Origin: Ascaris suum
Taxonomy: Eukaryota > Nematoda > Chromadorea > Rhabditida > Ascarididae
Direction: 5' to 3'
NCBI GenBank assembly: GCA_013433145.1
Contig: CM024171.1
Span: forward strand, 12,896,065-12,960,064
DNA length: 64,000 bases
Position 1 is the stretch's first letter; every line of letters begins with the position of its first letter. The position numbers and the translations under genes were made by a program. Below are positions 14,335 to 40,469 of this stretch, piece after piece. The notes under the pieces were generated by a model, which worked only from the letters and a program-made list of their open reading frames with translations, searched no databases and was not told the origin of the DNA.

Positions 14335-15541
14335 CTGTGCATTTCGCATAACAAATTAGAAAGCGTAGGATGGTCGTACGCTAAACTTATGTAAATTTAT
14401 GCTTCATAATAAATACTATTGCGAAAAAATATATATATATAAGTATTGCCAAGTATTACTTTACGAAAATTTTTTTGACAGATAATATAAAATGGGTTAT
14501 GATTTTAAATTAAGGAACGGAAATGGAAGCAATATTATTTTAAATAACATATATTATCGTTAAAAGATAATCAGAAGCGGTTCTATATTCTATTCTTTAA
14601 TTCCTCCCTAGCAACGATCCGTCAACTTTTTCATACTCTTTATCACTAATTTCTAGTCAAGAAAAAAAAATTCCTATGCATTTTTCTCGTTTTCTTATTA
14701 AAAACGAATGCATTTAAAATAGTGCAGAAAAATTTCATCGAGTAATATGCAATGCATATTTTGATGTAAATATGAAATTAAAATTTGCATACTCAATTTG
14801 CTTATATATGTAATAAGTAATAAAATTATATCTAATTAAAAGTATTGAAAAAAAAATGCGTTAAAATCAATATAAAGCGCTATTTCATTAAATAGAAACT
14901 ATGCAGTTAATGCATAATTTTTGCATTTAGTGCAAAAATTTTCTACATCTTTGAGAAAAGATTATGCGAATTTGCGAATAAATACGGCAAATTTATTGCA
15001 TCGTTTGAAAGATTGCTTATTAATATAAATCATTGGAGGGGATCATAACAATAAAATGCTAAGCGACAATCCCTGAAGATCTTCTATTGTACTTTCTCTC
15101 GGAGTGGTGACTTTTGCATTTCTGCAAACTGCAAATGCATAAGTAATATGCTTATCGCTGAAAGTGAACCAATTGTTTCGGTTGAAACTAATTTAATCGA
15201 CGGAACAAACAGGTTATTTCAAATATGGCGGAAAAAAATTCATCCCATTTAAAAAAAAAAAGAAGTTTAATTTGAATTTGCTAAGAATGTAGATATTTAT
15301 AGGTATATGCAAATATTATCGAAATATAGCGAAATATTTACGCTATTCGAGAGGGAATCGTTTCTAATATATGAGATTTTGCAATGAAATTTCCACAAAA
15401 GCAATTGCTTAAATTCAATGCGTTAAATATCCTATCGTATGCAATTGAAATGCATTGAAAATTGTACACAAATAAGCGCAAAAAGATGACTAAAGTGAGT
15501 ATTATTTATTAAATGAGCTTAGTTTGCTAAGTATATATTTG

Positions 15542-15663
<122 letters not shown>

Positions 15664-17587
15664 TGTTTTCTCCCATATTATATTCATCTATTTTATATTT
15701 TATTATCTTTTATGGTTTATTTTATTGTTCTACTCCACATCTAACTTATTTATATTGTTATATTTCCGTACTTATGTGATATTCATGTCGTTTATATTAA
15801 ATACATATTTATATTTTATGTTGTGTCTATTCAACGCACAAAAAAAAATTGATTAATGAAAGAGCGATTGTAAACTATTGGTTTTTAATTTGAATATTAA
15901 ATTGATATAATTTAATACGAATATATTTGCATAACATAACAAAACTTTATCATTTTTCTTTACCACAATCTATATTAGATAGTATATGTGTTGTGGTAAC
16001 GATAAGATAATAAATGATCGAATATAATTGATGAATTTAATTTATAGGTTTAATAGTTGTGGATTTTTATAGGAATTTTCATTGGTATCGATGCAATTGA
16101 ATTCGAATATGAAGCATTCGTTTTTTTTTTGATGAATAGACAAGATCTATAGCATTTAGCACTCGATTCGACGGCAATCAATTCATCACTTCATTGGAAT
16201 CGTCATGTTGTGATTGGAACCGATCGATATGTACAATCAACGATAGCAAACAACGATATTTCACATCAATGCCACTAGATTCTAAAATATATTCAAATTT
16301 ATTCGAAAGGTGCTAATAATTTGAGATTATGAGATCATTTCTGTTCATGTCAATGTCAGTTATATATCCTCTCATTTCGTTCTGCCTTTTCGCATTGCTA
16401 ATTTTGAATAAATTTGCATTTTCTGCTCAAAATTGAGCAGCCACCAATTAGCATAGTTGAGTAATGAACGCAATTGAGGTATCAATCATTCGCCTCAAGT
16501 AATATGGAAGTGACTTTTAAAACGTTATGAAATTGTGCGATACGTATCGTGCACTGACTGATCTATATGCTACGTCTCAAATTTCCTATATTGTCGAGAA
16601 TTTGGTGTTAAACAATGAGAACTTTTTTTATTTCTATACTTATATTGTGAAAGATGCACTAAAATATTACCTTAACAGTATAGATGTAATGAAAATAATA
16701 TTTAAATAGGCGGAAAAAATGCTCTAAGAAATAGAGCTTAATGAGAAGAGGTAACGTTTTAGCAATAATAAAAACGCTAACAACATAAAATGGCGATCGC
16801 ATCTTGCAAGAGTGATTTTTTTTTGAATGCCCATTAAAGTGTTAATGAAATTTGAATATCCATTACAGCCGAACGGATAAATAACGATTCAGACAGCAAA
16901 AATCGATATATTGAGCGTTTGTCATCGATAATGAATCCATTCTCAGGTGATATGTATCTATCTAGCAATTTGTAATTTGAATATTAGAGGGTGTAATGAA
17001 AAGAATGCTATTTCGATAGACTTGTTATGAAGAACAAAATGTTGCTTCATTAATTTCTTTCTTTTAGCTTTTAGATTAATAGTTAAAATGCCATTAACTG
17101 ACTATAATTTCATTGCTAACAGCTAAAGAAGCACTAATGTAACTGAAAAAATAAGATAATTTCATCCAATATATTTGCTCAAGAAAATGCGTTTCTTAGG
17201 TGGCGCAAATGTAGACTGGGTAATAGTTTACCCGTACAGGTAGGCAAAAAAAATTCTTCTAAAAATGTGACGAAACGCCTATTAAGTAGCGCTTTATATT
17301 TCCTCTGATATAAGCGTAAAATTGCGTAATTCATTTCCTGTGGCGCAAATTCTTCATCGTCTTATTGTCTTACGGCGCGAGAGATTAACGCAGCACTCAA
17401 ACAATTGCTCATTCGAGACCACAGCTACGAACATTTTCTTGACCACCTTTCACATCCTTTATATGAATCCCATGTCTACTTTTTAACTAGGATATGTATG
17501 GCATGAGATTTGATGATTTGCGCTCAAGTTTCTTTTCACTTACCCATAAAGTCAAGTATGGCTCATGCTAAAGTAAGGTGTGACTCA

Positions 17588-18120
17588 TTAATAAATTGGA
17601 GTCATATAGGATTGCAAACTGAATAAAATATGAGATATTGGTTTGGCGACGTAAAATGTAAAGGTCAGCTTCTCTTGGCTCGTCTCGTTCGTCCAGGTCT
17701 CCTTGAGGATCTGCATCCTCTTTCGAGATGCGTTTGAGTCAACTATGAAACGGTACAGGTATATGGGCGAACAGTTTATCATACTTATGCAAGAAGGTGA
17801 CAAGCAAGTGGGGGCTGGTTCATAAGGATGGCTTCGATCGTCAGAACGATCCCCTAGTCCCATCTGGCGAATTTCAAGCTGCCGCCGGTCTCCTCACTCA
17901 CTCAAACGGCCATACGGCCTTAAGAACAATCCAGTAGCTGGAACGCATAGATGAGCACATCACTCCATTTTGATGTCCTCCCGATTGTGCCTCAGCCTAG
18001 CCTCACGACACTTGTCGGGTAATCGTTTGATCTATCTATATGCTCTTGGACCTTCTTTGACTTACCTCGCATGGTGCACTATTACCGCTTGATCTATAAC
18101 CGACCGGTCTACCCTACAGT
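17588..18120 (-). other. GC-richer island with possible exon fragment, unassigned
   Basis: The minus strand has an open stretch (17863-17588) with VDSNASRKRMQILKETWTNE followed by LTFTFYVAK. The RxxxLKETW pattern recalls the start of the catalytic domain of beta-1,3-glycosyltransferases of family GT31, but one short segment is weak evidence. The rest of the island, to 18120, has no open frame I recognise. Confidence 0.2.
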
Positions 18121-18392
18121 TAACGATGCAACATATGGTCATTTAAAAGAGCTTTAACCGGAAGTAAAACATCGGGAATTCATCACTGAATAAATCAGAC
18201 GAATGATCGATGAGAAAGTAATAAAATGTATTGCAGCAACACAATACGGTGAGTATCATCAGCAATTACAGTAAGAAAAAAAAATACAAACCCACCATGA
18301 CTAAATGAGAGAAAATAAATATTACAGCATAGGGTGTGAAGCGAAATTTTTGAAAGAATACTATTTGTTAATTTCTTTTCAAAAAGATCATG

Positions 18393-18398
<6 letters not shown>

Positions 18399-18427
<29 letters not shown>
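18399..18427 (+). repeat. (GA)n microsatellite
   Basis: About 14 GA units followed by an A run. Confidence 0.9.
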
Positions 18428-18431
<4 letters not shown>

Positions 18432-19855
18432 AAAAAGGTTTAGAGATTATTAGAGATAAATTAAAGAGAGTGAAATTAAAGGGGGGGTGGGGTTTTTTTT
18501 TCTGGGAAAGCAAATATGATGCTAATTCACGAAATCATAATATCCTCCTAAGAAAAATTCTCCAATCCCAATTTATTTTCGTAGAAATATTTCTATTCGA
18601 AAATTTCAATGCATTTTTCAAAGAACTTTTTCAGCATAAATGAAAGAAGAAAAAAAAAAGAAAAACGTTGAGAGCTTGCAAGACGCTAAAAGCTTTGCGT
18701 TGATAGAAATTTGTGCTCATCGATTCACATTTATTGGCCGATTATTGCCCATATTGACGTCGAGAAATTTCGAAAATTTTTGATGCTTGTTTTTTTTTTT
18801 TTTTTTTTGCTCGAGTGATGATTTTTTTTTTCTTCAAGCGATAGTTTTTCAAAGATTTTTTCTCGAATATTTCTGAAAATCTGAAATTAATTTTTGAATT
18901 TAAACGCATAATTCGTGATATTTGCAATTTCTTTGTGCCGCTTCTTTATTATTTGAAATGTGAGTTGTTTCCTTTTTTTTTTTTTTTCTAAATAATCGAC
19001 AAAATCGATATGCAAATTGCAAAATTTAGGGAATTATTAATACGAATGCGATTTGCATCTTATATATGATCATAGATGAAATTATCAACGCTTTCATACT
19101 AATCTTCATTGTTGGCAATGATAGAGAATTATTGTTGAGTGGAATCAATGAACGTTTCGATACAATCCTTCCCTACATTGTTAAGGTAATCATTACTAAA
19201 CATATCGTTGATATTGAAAAATTAGAATTCAAAAATAAAGGAAATAAACCTAAATTCAAAAATATAAACCTAAAATTGAAGAGAGTACCATTCGCCCCAT
19301 CCCCGTCTCCATTTATTTTTTTTTTCCCATTATCATATTGAAATATTTCTTAAGGTGAAATGCTCATTTGTTCGATTTATTCTCAAGCTCAATTCTCTAA
19401 AATTTTATAAATTTCATTAAAAAATTCCTAATCAATTATTGCTTTAAATAAATTGCGATTGCTAAATATTAATCTATGACATCAAATTCTTCTTAAACAA
19501 TTTTCTTTTACGTTAATAATAATAAACGATCGCCTATTATTTATTATTTTATCTTTTATAATAAATTGAATCTTAAATATAATTTAAATAAGTGCATTAT
19601 TCTATTGATAAGTTATATTTCGACATAGCATAAATAGATTCATTATTTATTTTTAAGCAATATTTTAGCAAATCATTTTCCCTCATTTAAGTGTTAATTT
19701 GTTCTAATTAATTTGAATATATGCAAAATTTTCGAAATAAATTCAAATAAATCAACACCACATATAAATGCAAACAATGCATAAATATTATGAAATAATC
19801 AACGGCAATCAGTAAATTCGAAAAAAAAAAAAAAGAAAAACGAACATACATTAAG

Positions 19856-19967
19856 TGACCATATACATTAATTAAAAGTGACCATGAAGTGACCATTATG
19901 AAGTAATCATTATACAACTTTTATAAATCAAAAGTGACCATTAGCAATAAGTGACCATTAGCAATAG
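19856..19967 (+). repeat. Cluster of AGTGACCAT motifs
   Basis: AGTGACCAT or a close variant occurs six times in about 110 bases, the last two as a near-exact duplicate followed by TAGCAATA. Confidence 0.6.
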
Positions 19968-20423
19968 GATAGAGATTTTGAATTAATCTCGAGATCGATC
20001 ATCAATTTATCAACATCATTATAAGTGAAAATGCATCGAATAGTAAATACAATAGTAAATACAATAGCAATGTCAATCTATCAATTGCTCCTATCTTTAG
20101 ATGCGCCATCTTGTATAATTCAACACATTGAAAAATTTCAAATCAATAACTGAAAATTTTTTTAAAATATATTTCAAAATTGAAAAAAAAATATTTTTAA
20201 TTTTTAATGAAAATTTATATTTTTCGTCGAATATTTTTGAAGAAATTTCAAAAAAAATTCAATAAATAAAAATTTACCAAAAAAAAGGAAAAAACAAAAA
20301 ACAAAAAAAAACAAAACAAAAACCATTTTAAAAAATGCTTCATAATAACGAAAAATTCAAATATGAAACTATAATAATTTCTCTTATAGACAATCTTTCA
20401 ACTCAAACAACTAAAACAACAAC

Positions 20424-20476
<53 letters not shown>
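20424..20476 (+). repeat. (AAT)n microsatellite
   Basis: About 17 AAT units after a short AAC stretch. Confidence 0.93.
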
Positions 20477-20479
<3 letters not shown>

Positions 20480-20781
20480 CGCCTTATTAAATAAATGTAA
20501 ATTTTTTTTCCCTCCCTATTCAATTCTTATAAATAAACTTTTCCCTCGTTCGGAAATTTTTTCTTTGATAGCTTCATCTTATATATGAAGATGAATGGCG
20601 CTTATTACCATTTAGTATATAGAACATGAAATAAACAGTAATTTTACTAAATAATAACAAAGAATGCATTTGGAAATGTTAGTTGTTTTTTTTTTAAAGT
20701 TTATTAAATGAGAACAATTCTAAGGCATCGAATAAAGGCAAATTGAAATTTATGGCGCTCATATATTAATAATTTAATTCC

Positions 20782-20783
20782 AT

Positions 20784-20838
<55 letters not shown>

Positions 20839-20855
20839 CTTACTTACTTATTTAC
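20782..20855 (+). repeat. (ATTT)n microsatellite
   Basis: About 15 ATTT units, passing into ACTT units at the right edge. Confidence 0.93.
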
Positions 20856-21119
20856 TTTTGAAAGAATTTATACAAACCGCAAAATTTTCGTTGCATAAAA
20901 ATGATACGTGAAGAATTTATTCATATAATTTTCTACGTACTTAAGAATGCAATTAATTTAAATTTCGACCTTTGTCGACAACAACAATAATTATATCATC
21001 CCACCTTATACGACTACTACAAAGTATAATAAATACTTCATAGCCTCAAAAAAGTCCACTCCCCCCCCCCCCCTCCAGCTCCTCATCCACCGAAATCTTT
21101 CCTTCAACCCCATAGGATA

Positions 21120-21125
21120 TTTATT
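21120..21125 (-). promoter_or_regulatory. Possible poly(A) signal AATAAA of copy A
   Basis: AATAAA on the minus strand lies about 158 bases past the stop codon of GalNAc-transferase A. It is plausible, though the motif is common in AT-rich DNA. Confidence 0.3.
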
Positions 21126-21282
21126 CCACAATAAACGATATGATCGCTATTTAGAGCAAGTGATACAATGAACCTTCAAATCAAATATTCGACGATATAT
21201 CCATAAGTGAAAACAATTGAAAAATACAACCGCCTATTTAGGCAATGATAACAAATCTCTAATTGAAGTTATTGAATCATCT

Positions 21283-33676
<12,394 letters not shown>

Positions 33677-34954
33677 TATCACGACCACAAATAATCCAAC
33701 TATAAGCACATCGAGAAGTTCATGAACTATTAGCTGCAACTTCAAAAGTGTAACAGATGAGCTCGAACTTTTACCTATGGAAGAGTGAAGAAAACGAATA
33801 CGGAACGTGAACTTTGAAAAGGGTATACTACACGAGAAACGAATAAAGAAGGAGACATATTTAGCCTAAGGGTAGTTTTGTTGTTTTTTTTTATCCTTCA
33901 AGTGTCGTTGCTTAGAAAATCGGCCAAGTCGGCCAACGTCTGCAGACATCATCAACTGATGGTTAATATCGAAAAAAAAAGCACTAACAACGGAATCTTT
34001 TATTAACCACATCATACATCAGCAACGTCATTTCCGGAAAATTTCCCTATCCTCTCACATTAATTTCACGAGCAACAATTTACAACCTATCAATCATAAG
34101 CTAAATTTTATAGGGAAATTTCCAAACTTAGCACAGATAAGTTGTTAGGTTCATTCATTATACCGCAAAAAAAAAAAAAAAAGATTTTACTTGGCGATAT
34201 TGATATAAATGATGGAAATATATAAAAGATACTTGAATTTATATATTTATAAGAATTTTTCTCCAATTTTTTTACGACTTTTTGAAATATTTATTTATTT
34301 ATTTATTTCTGATTTCCATCTATATTCTTATTATAGTTCATTATTCTAAAATAATACCTCAGCGTTTGCGAAATTTTTGCTGAAATTTTTAATTAGGTGA
34401 TAAAAAATTTAAAAATTTATTTAAATACAAAAAGAAAGTAAAAAAAAAATCCTTAAACAAACAAACAAAAAAAAAGAAATTTAAAATCGTAAAAACATTT
34501 AAAATAACAGAATAAATAAATTAACGAGAAAAAAAAACTTCATTGACGGCTAAAAATCGTCTATTCAATTATTCCATCGATTTGCTTTAAAAAAAAAAAA
34601 ACTAACTTATAAAAGTATACTATAGTGAAATCAATTCAACCAAAGATATTACTCGTTATTTGTGACAACTTGTAAATTCTATATGTTATCAACAAATAGT
34701 GAATAATCGCTAAAAGATTTTATTAAAATCTCATCCGAATTCGATTTCCATCCATTTGCGCCATTAATAAAAAAGTTTTTCTTTTTTTTTTTATTTTTCA
34801 AAAGAAACGAAGAAAAGATAATATCACAAAGAGAAAAACATCAAAAAGTGCAAAATGAGACATCGGCATACCACTCATGCGTTGACTACAAATGACAGCC
34901 GTTTAAAAGCAAAAATGAGACGATAGGTTTCACTGAGAGTAAAAATTTTAAGCG

Positions 34955-35640
34955 ATCTCGTCCGCTTTAACGCTAATAACATTCAGCCAATTAGACCTAA
35001 TGTTCATGACGTTCAACCAAATGGATCCGAATTCATGGTATTTAGCCAAGGGGACCCAAACTCCATGATATTCAGCCAAGTGCGCGCAATGTTCATACAC
35101 ACGTTCCACTCTTCGCCGTATTGAATTTGTATCTACTAAGCGGAACCGCATCGTATCAGCATGCGTAAATTTGAGGGGTATATGACAGTCGTAGGGATGT
35201 ACATCTCCATTTTCCCCGATTATCTGCATGCGTATCGACTATGCGCAGCCACTTATCGTTGATTGATTCTGCCATCATCTCTTGTATGACCTAATTAAAT
35301 ACGGCTGGCATTAAGTTCACTTTGAGGGATTTTTCTCCAGGCTGGTCGGCTCTTTTCTCTTCTTTATTTTCAACCTGCCTGTGGCTTATGGAAATCAGGC
35401 GTCTCCATTAATCCGTCATACTACATCCGCGTGATATCACCAAATAGCTGAATCCGCCTTTGCCGTACACCCTCCAAGGATTCCTTTAATTTATCTCTGC
35501 CGCCACAGGTATCTTGGTGAACACCTTGATTACGGCCGTTTTGCCACTCCACATGTACTCCGGAGATTCGCGAAATTTCACATTCGTTGTTCCTTTACAC
35601 AAACTCACTAGCTTTTATTCCATCACGTCCCCTCTCCCCC
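34955..35640. other. GC-richer island between copy A and DENR, unassigned
   Basis: This stretch is markedly less AT-rich than its surroundings. On the minus strand it holds short open pieces in different frames, including MQIIGENGDVHPYDCHIPLK from 35229 and, near 35605-35485, FRESPEYMWSGKTAVIKVF. None matches a family I recognise, and stops or frame changes separate them. It could be a decayed mobile element or remnant exons. A degenerate 30 bp tandem repeat occupies one end (34972-35083). Confidence 0.3.
34972..35083 (-). repeat. Degenerate 30 bp tandem repeat, about 4 copies
   Basis: On the minus strand successive units begin TTGGCTGAATATCATG, TTGGCTAAATACCATG, TTGGTTGAACGTCATG and TTGGCTGAATGTTAT, spaced 30, 29 and 30 bases. 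It lies inside the C-terminal part of an open reading frame (35229-34948). Confidence 0.6.
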
Positions 35641-37347
35641 TCCCCCTCCCAAAAAAACAAACTTAATTCTAAAGGAATTAATTGCTCCACCTTCACTTGA
35701 CGAAAATCAAATAGAAATTAATGTCGAGTTTGAATGAATTTCCCCGCATAAGCCATATTAAGCTGATTTATCACCTCGCACTTTTTTCCTTTCCAGATGC
35801 TGGAGTATTTTTTAATGCTTTGGGAGTAATTCGAAGAGTACCTTTTATATCCTGCTGATAGTTATAAGAGAAGAACTTTTTAATGCCTTGCGGTTAGCTG
35901 TCCCTAATTGTCACTAACACAACGTTTTATATATTTGTAATAAAGTCTCTAAGTGGAATCTCTAAATGTTGATCTCTTTTATATACTTTCACAAAAAAAA
36001 AAAAAAAAATAATAATAAAATAAAAAAAATAAAAAATAAAAATGCATAAATCGATTTTGACGATTTGTGCAATAAATTAACGAAATTCAACGGGTGAAAA
36101 TTTTTATTAAATACAATTGCAATAAGCCAAGAAATATCTGAATAGATTTAAGCATAAATATAATGACCTTAATGCTTCATGTTTCAACTCAAATTTTAGT
36201 GAATATAAAAACGATTTATTTATATATTTCAAAATATGATATTAAAATTCAAAAAAAAAAAAAAAAATTATCCTCTCTCTATGGAAACCGATGAAAAAAA
36301 AAAAAATTCAACATCAACAAAAGTAAATATATTCGAGTAAAATTTCGATGATAAACAAATAAGTAACATGCAAATAATCAAGAGAAACTACAATCTACTT
36401 AATTCGATACCTTTTTCCCCCTCCTCAACGATTTACCTGTGAATTAATTCCTCACCTGTGCAGAATTAAATTATTCCCAAATAAAAACACCTTTAAAATA
36501 ACGTGCATTCCATCCTATATAGCATATTTATATTTCATTTATGTGGGGAGAAAAAAAAAGAAAATAAAACTTTTCTTCATAATTGGCAATGATTTAAAAC
36601 TGTAAAAACTTGATCGGCGGAAGTGCTCATCGATCCGTCGAAGTGATCACTCAGTGCTAAATTGATGCTCAAATCGTTTCTAATCACCGGACACTATTCG
36701 ATGACCGGAAGCTATTCGATGACCAAAACATCAGTTCATCAGTTCTCTCTATCGTTAACTATGCCTTTTTTTTGTAATTATATATCACATTTCAACTACT
36801 ATTGTAATTGCTGCAAAAAAAAAAAAAAATAAAAATAAAAGCAAAAGTGAGAATGCTTTGATAGCATCGAATTATCGCAAAGAAATAAAGATGAATTAAA
36901 AGGGAAAACGTTGAGATTCACTACGAATAGTTGCAATAGCGGATGGATCCCGAATTTCTCTATTATTTTCGTTGGCGATATAACTCATTTTAATGCTCTC
37001 AATTCACTTTAATTATTTCAATGAAAACTCATTAGATAATTTATAAACATTGCAGAAGAAAAAAAAAAACAATTTGATTGACCGACCATCTATTATATAA
37101 TTGCAGATAATGGTGATAAAACAGGATCGAATGCGCCATCTACGATAAAAGATATTGTTTTCGGCTTCGTATCGGTTGATAAAGTCATTAAACTTAAGAT
37201 GGTCGCATGATAGTTGCATGAATTCATCGCAAACTTTTCTCTCTTTTCTCAAAATGCACTAGTTTTTCTATGCTCCCCATCTCAGTACCTCCAAGTACCA
37301 TTTGCTCCCCCCTCCTTTCTATCCTGGCATCTATCTACGATTTGAGT

Positions 37348-39171
37348 TCAACGTTTCTGATCGCCAAGGTCTTCGATGGATTCCTCATCAATATGTGGCC
37401 ATTTCTCGGTGATAATATCGAATAAATCGTCTTTAACATCGCCTTGAACGACTATCTCATCGATGCCGGTCACTGATGATCCGCATGCAAAACGTCCCGC
37501 AAAGAATTTCGCTGCTGCTTTCAGATCTACATCTGAACATTTAACAATATAACACAATCGTATTCTAGATAATTATATGCGTATCATTTGCCTATGGATC
37601 AAGAATAAATTCATTTCATAGCAATTATAATTTAAAAAATTCATTTGCAGCAAAATATTTCAGGTTGAGTGCTAGCAGGAAAAATCCGCAATGAATTCAT
37701 TGATGACTGCCCTAAAGAGTGCGATAATCTATGAGAAGAAAACTGAAAAGTACGTCTAATGGGTGGGCATTTATTATTATTGATATAGTAATGTCAATTA
37801 ATAATTAAATAATGAGCCTAGCATGGCCACGTAAGCCAATAGTTAATAATATCGATAACCCACTTTCAACGTTAAATATCTCAAATTATTTACAAAAAGT
37901 TAGCGATTTATTCTAGTAATATCGAAAAAAAAAAAAAAAAAGAAGAAGAAGAAATCATTTAAAAAGCGCAAACCGAATGTTGCAAGTCCTTTAATAACTG
38001 TAACAGATTTATTTTTGCCACGAGGTGCCCTTTGCAATGTCACTTTTGCAGGTAGAGCTGTCTTCTTCTTGCCCGCTGCCACCTTTTCACTCATCGGTTT
38101 TGAACCCTTCAATGCATTCATTTGCAAACTTTTCTTTCCACACTGAATCATCATTTAATAGCAATTAAGAAAAAAGAAAAAAAATCATGCAAAGTTGAAC
38201 AAGCGTTCAATGTTTTGAAACGTTATATAGCAAGAAATAAACCTTAATTCAACCTTTCTGTCATTTTCGGTGTCCTAAAGATTTATCGATTCATCTTCGG
38301 TGACCGCTTAACCAATCAGGAGCAGTCAAAATCTAAGAGACCGACCTTGAGTCAGCCTTCATGCTTTGAGTTATCGAGCTCTCTCTTGAGCATGACCTCG
38401 AAACAATTCCCCAAATCCGTTAATCTCTTTTACCGCAAGAATATTTGCCATTTTTAGGATTATAAACAAACCTAGAATCCATTTTATCATAAAAGTGCTA
38501 ACATAATTAGCTAACCTTGCCTCCACGTTTTTGATGTTTTTTTTCGGCATCAGCAACTTCATCTCCTTCGGCTATTTGTAGACGCTCCAACTCCGACGGT
38601 ATATTCTTCTCAAGCCATTTACGGCATCGATCCGCTATTCCACTATATTCACAATATTCCAATGGCATTGAACACTCTAAAATAACTCTCATATTCAAAA
38701 TGCTTCTTTATTTAGAAATTTATCCTTTAAACCATCGCCTATCATTGACTCTAATCCTATAATCTCATTTCCTGTTTTCCACATTTCTTCGCCTCTAAAA
38801 GTTGATCCCATATCGCTCATCTTGCTTAGTACGATTGAAGGATTGCAAAAAGGAATTTTACACTCAAAAAGCGTAAAGAAAAAAAAGCTCTATTTCGCTG
38901 CGAATTTATCAAATCTCTCCAATAAGCTACATTTTTCTATACGAACTTCGCATCCTAAACGATCAGATCCTCATCCGTTTGGAATATATTTCAATGTGTC
39001 CATTTCATTACCATTCGCTTAATTAAGGTATTCATTAATTGTAGGTTGATTACTTAAAAACATAAATGAGAACATACCTCCACAATATTGTACAATAAGA
39101 GGATATTTAATATCTGGATCGAAACCATTTGCTGAAATTGCCGATTTCTGTTCCGTTTCCGTTGATTCCAT
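37348..39171 (-). CDS. DENR: Density-regulated protein DENR (SUI1-domain re-initiation factor), 4 exons, 202 aa
   Basis: DENR pairs with MCTS1 on the 40S ribosome and promotes tRNA release, recycling and re-initiation after short upstream ORFs. Exons: 39078-39171, 38516-38676, 37974-38142, 37348-37532, giving 609 coding bases and 202 aa, close to the roughly 198 aa of the human protein. The N-terminus has the cysteine cluster of the family (YCGECSMPLEYCEYSG, Cys30, 33, 40, then Cys49), which in known DENR structures binds zinc. A charged linker follows (EKKHQKRGGK). The C-terminal SUI1 fold, about 119-198, contains VTLQRAPRGKNKSVTVIKGL, FACGSSVTG, IVVQGDVKDD and the end EDLGDQKR. Introns are GT-AG, two with GTT donors. 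It lies between two GalNAc-transferase paralogues on the same strand; the gaps of about 3.5 kb argue against a tight operon. The start is well fixed, because MESTETEQ leads straight into KYPLIVQYCG. Confidence 0.94.
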
Positions 39172-39187
39172 CAGACAATAACACTTG

Positions 39188-39194
39188 CTATAAA
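39188..39194 (-). promoter_or_regulatory. Possible splice acceptor upstream of DENR start codon
   Basis: A TTTATAG acceptor-like site on the minus strand, preceded by T-rich sequence, ends 16 bases before the DENR ATG. This is the spacing expected of a spliced-leader or 5' UTR acceptor. Confidence 0.35.
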
Positions 39195-40469
39195 AACATC
39201 AACAAAGTATCATAACGAATTATATGAAATATTTCCTCGATTACTAGATATGAATATTAAATTACGAATGATCAAAACCGATTTATCACTGATAATCTAC
39301 ATAATTTTTGATAAAATTTTATCATTCTTCGATTATTTACACTATGAATTTCTAAAAAAAAAAAAATAAAAATATTTTGTTACACTCATAATTAATTGCC
39401 TCTAAACTTTCAAATAATTTGCAAATAATTTTCTCATTAAAATTTTCTTTCAACTTGTAAAGTAAAAATATAAAATATTTATTAGCTCCTTTTAAAAAAA
39501 TTATACTTATTTACGAGTATTAAAAAAAAATAAAACAATAATAAATTGAATTTTAGATTGTATTTAATGAACCATCTATCATCTATGAGATAAACGATGC
39601 GTCGTTGAGAACGAATAACAAGAGACGAATCGAATGGTTTAAACGCGTTTATTTTGAGCGAATACCTAATATCACAGTATTCAACAATTGCTCTTAAAAG
39701 TGCCAGAATGGAGTCATATGACATAAAAACTCCTCTCCTCTTCTCTGCTTTCCCACCCCCCCTGCCCCCTTCTGCCAGGAAATTTCAGAATTCAATATAC
39801 CAAAATATTACTACATCCTCAAAAAGAAAAGGAACATGTGGACTTTCAAACAAATATTGTTAGGCATTCATATAAAATCAGTTAGAGCTTTCTATCCTCG
39901 TTCCCTCCCTTCTCTCAATTTCCACTTTTCCCATCATCTCTTTTGGCACTCTATAAAAAGCAAATACAACTGCCCAAAAAAAAAAAACGGAAATAAATGA
40001 AAACATTTCGAAATAACAACCAATAAATAAAATAAAAATATGGTCTAAGTATCCCGATTATATATTACCGATAAAAGTTTCAACGCGCTAATGAGATACT
40101 ATGCTACATAGCCCACAATTAGCCCTATCTAAAATTCTCTGAAAATCAAATTATACATCAATTCAGCATCATCGAAAAATTTTCCTCTGGAACGATGATT
40201 CGCATAAGTCAATATAGTCTACCCGCAAATAAGCAAATAAAAAAATGCTATGGAATTCCTCATAAATTCAATCATCCTCATTCTATAGGCTAAATATAAA
40301 CCACTATATCATAATAGTAAACATGGGGACCACATTGATCACGTTCTCCAGTTTATACTCATCTATTTTCTTCAATTTTATATCCCATCCAAGTGATCCC
40401 ATATTTGCTCAATGCTGAGAGTATTGCAAATATTATTAATGATTAAAAAATGAGACTACTGATTATATG

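Larger units (their letters stand above)
33677..37347. other. Intergenic region between DENR and copy A
   Basis: This is the 5' flank of copy A. It holds the 34955-35640 island and A runs (for example 35993-36009). No further exon was seen. Confidence 0.6.
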
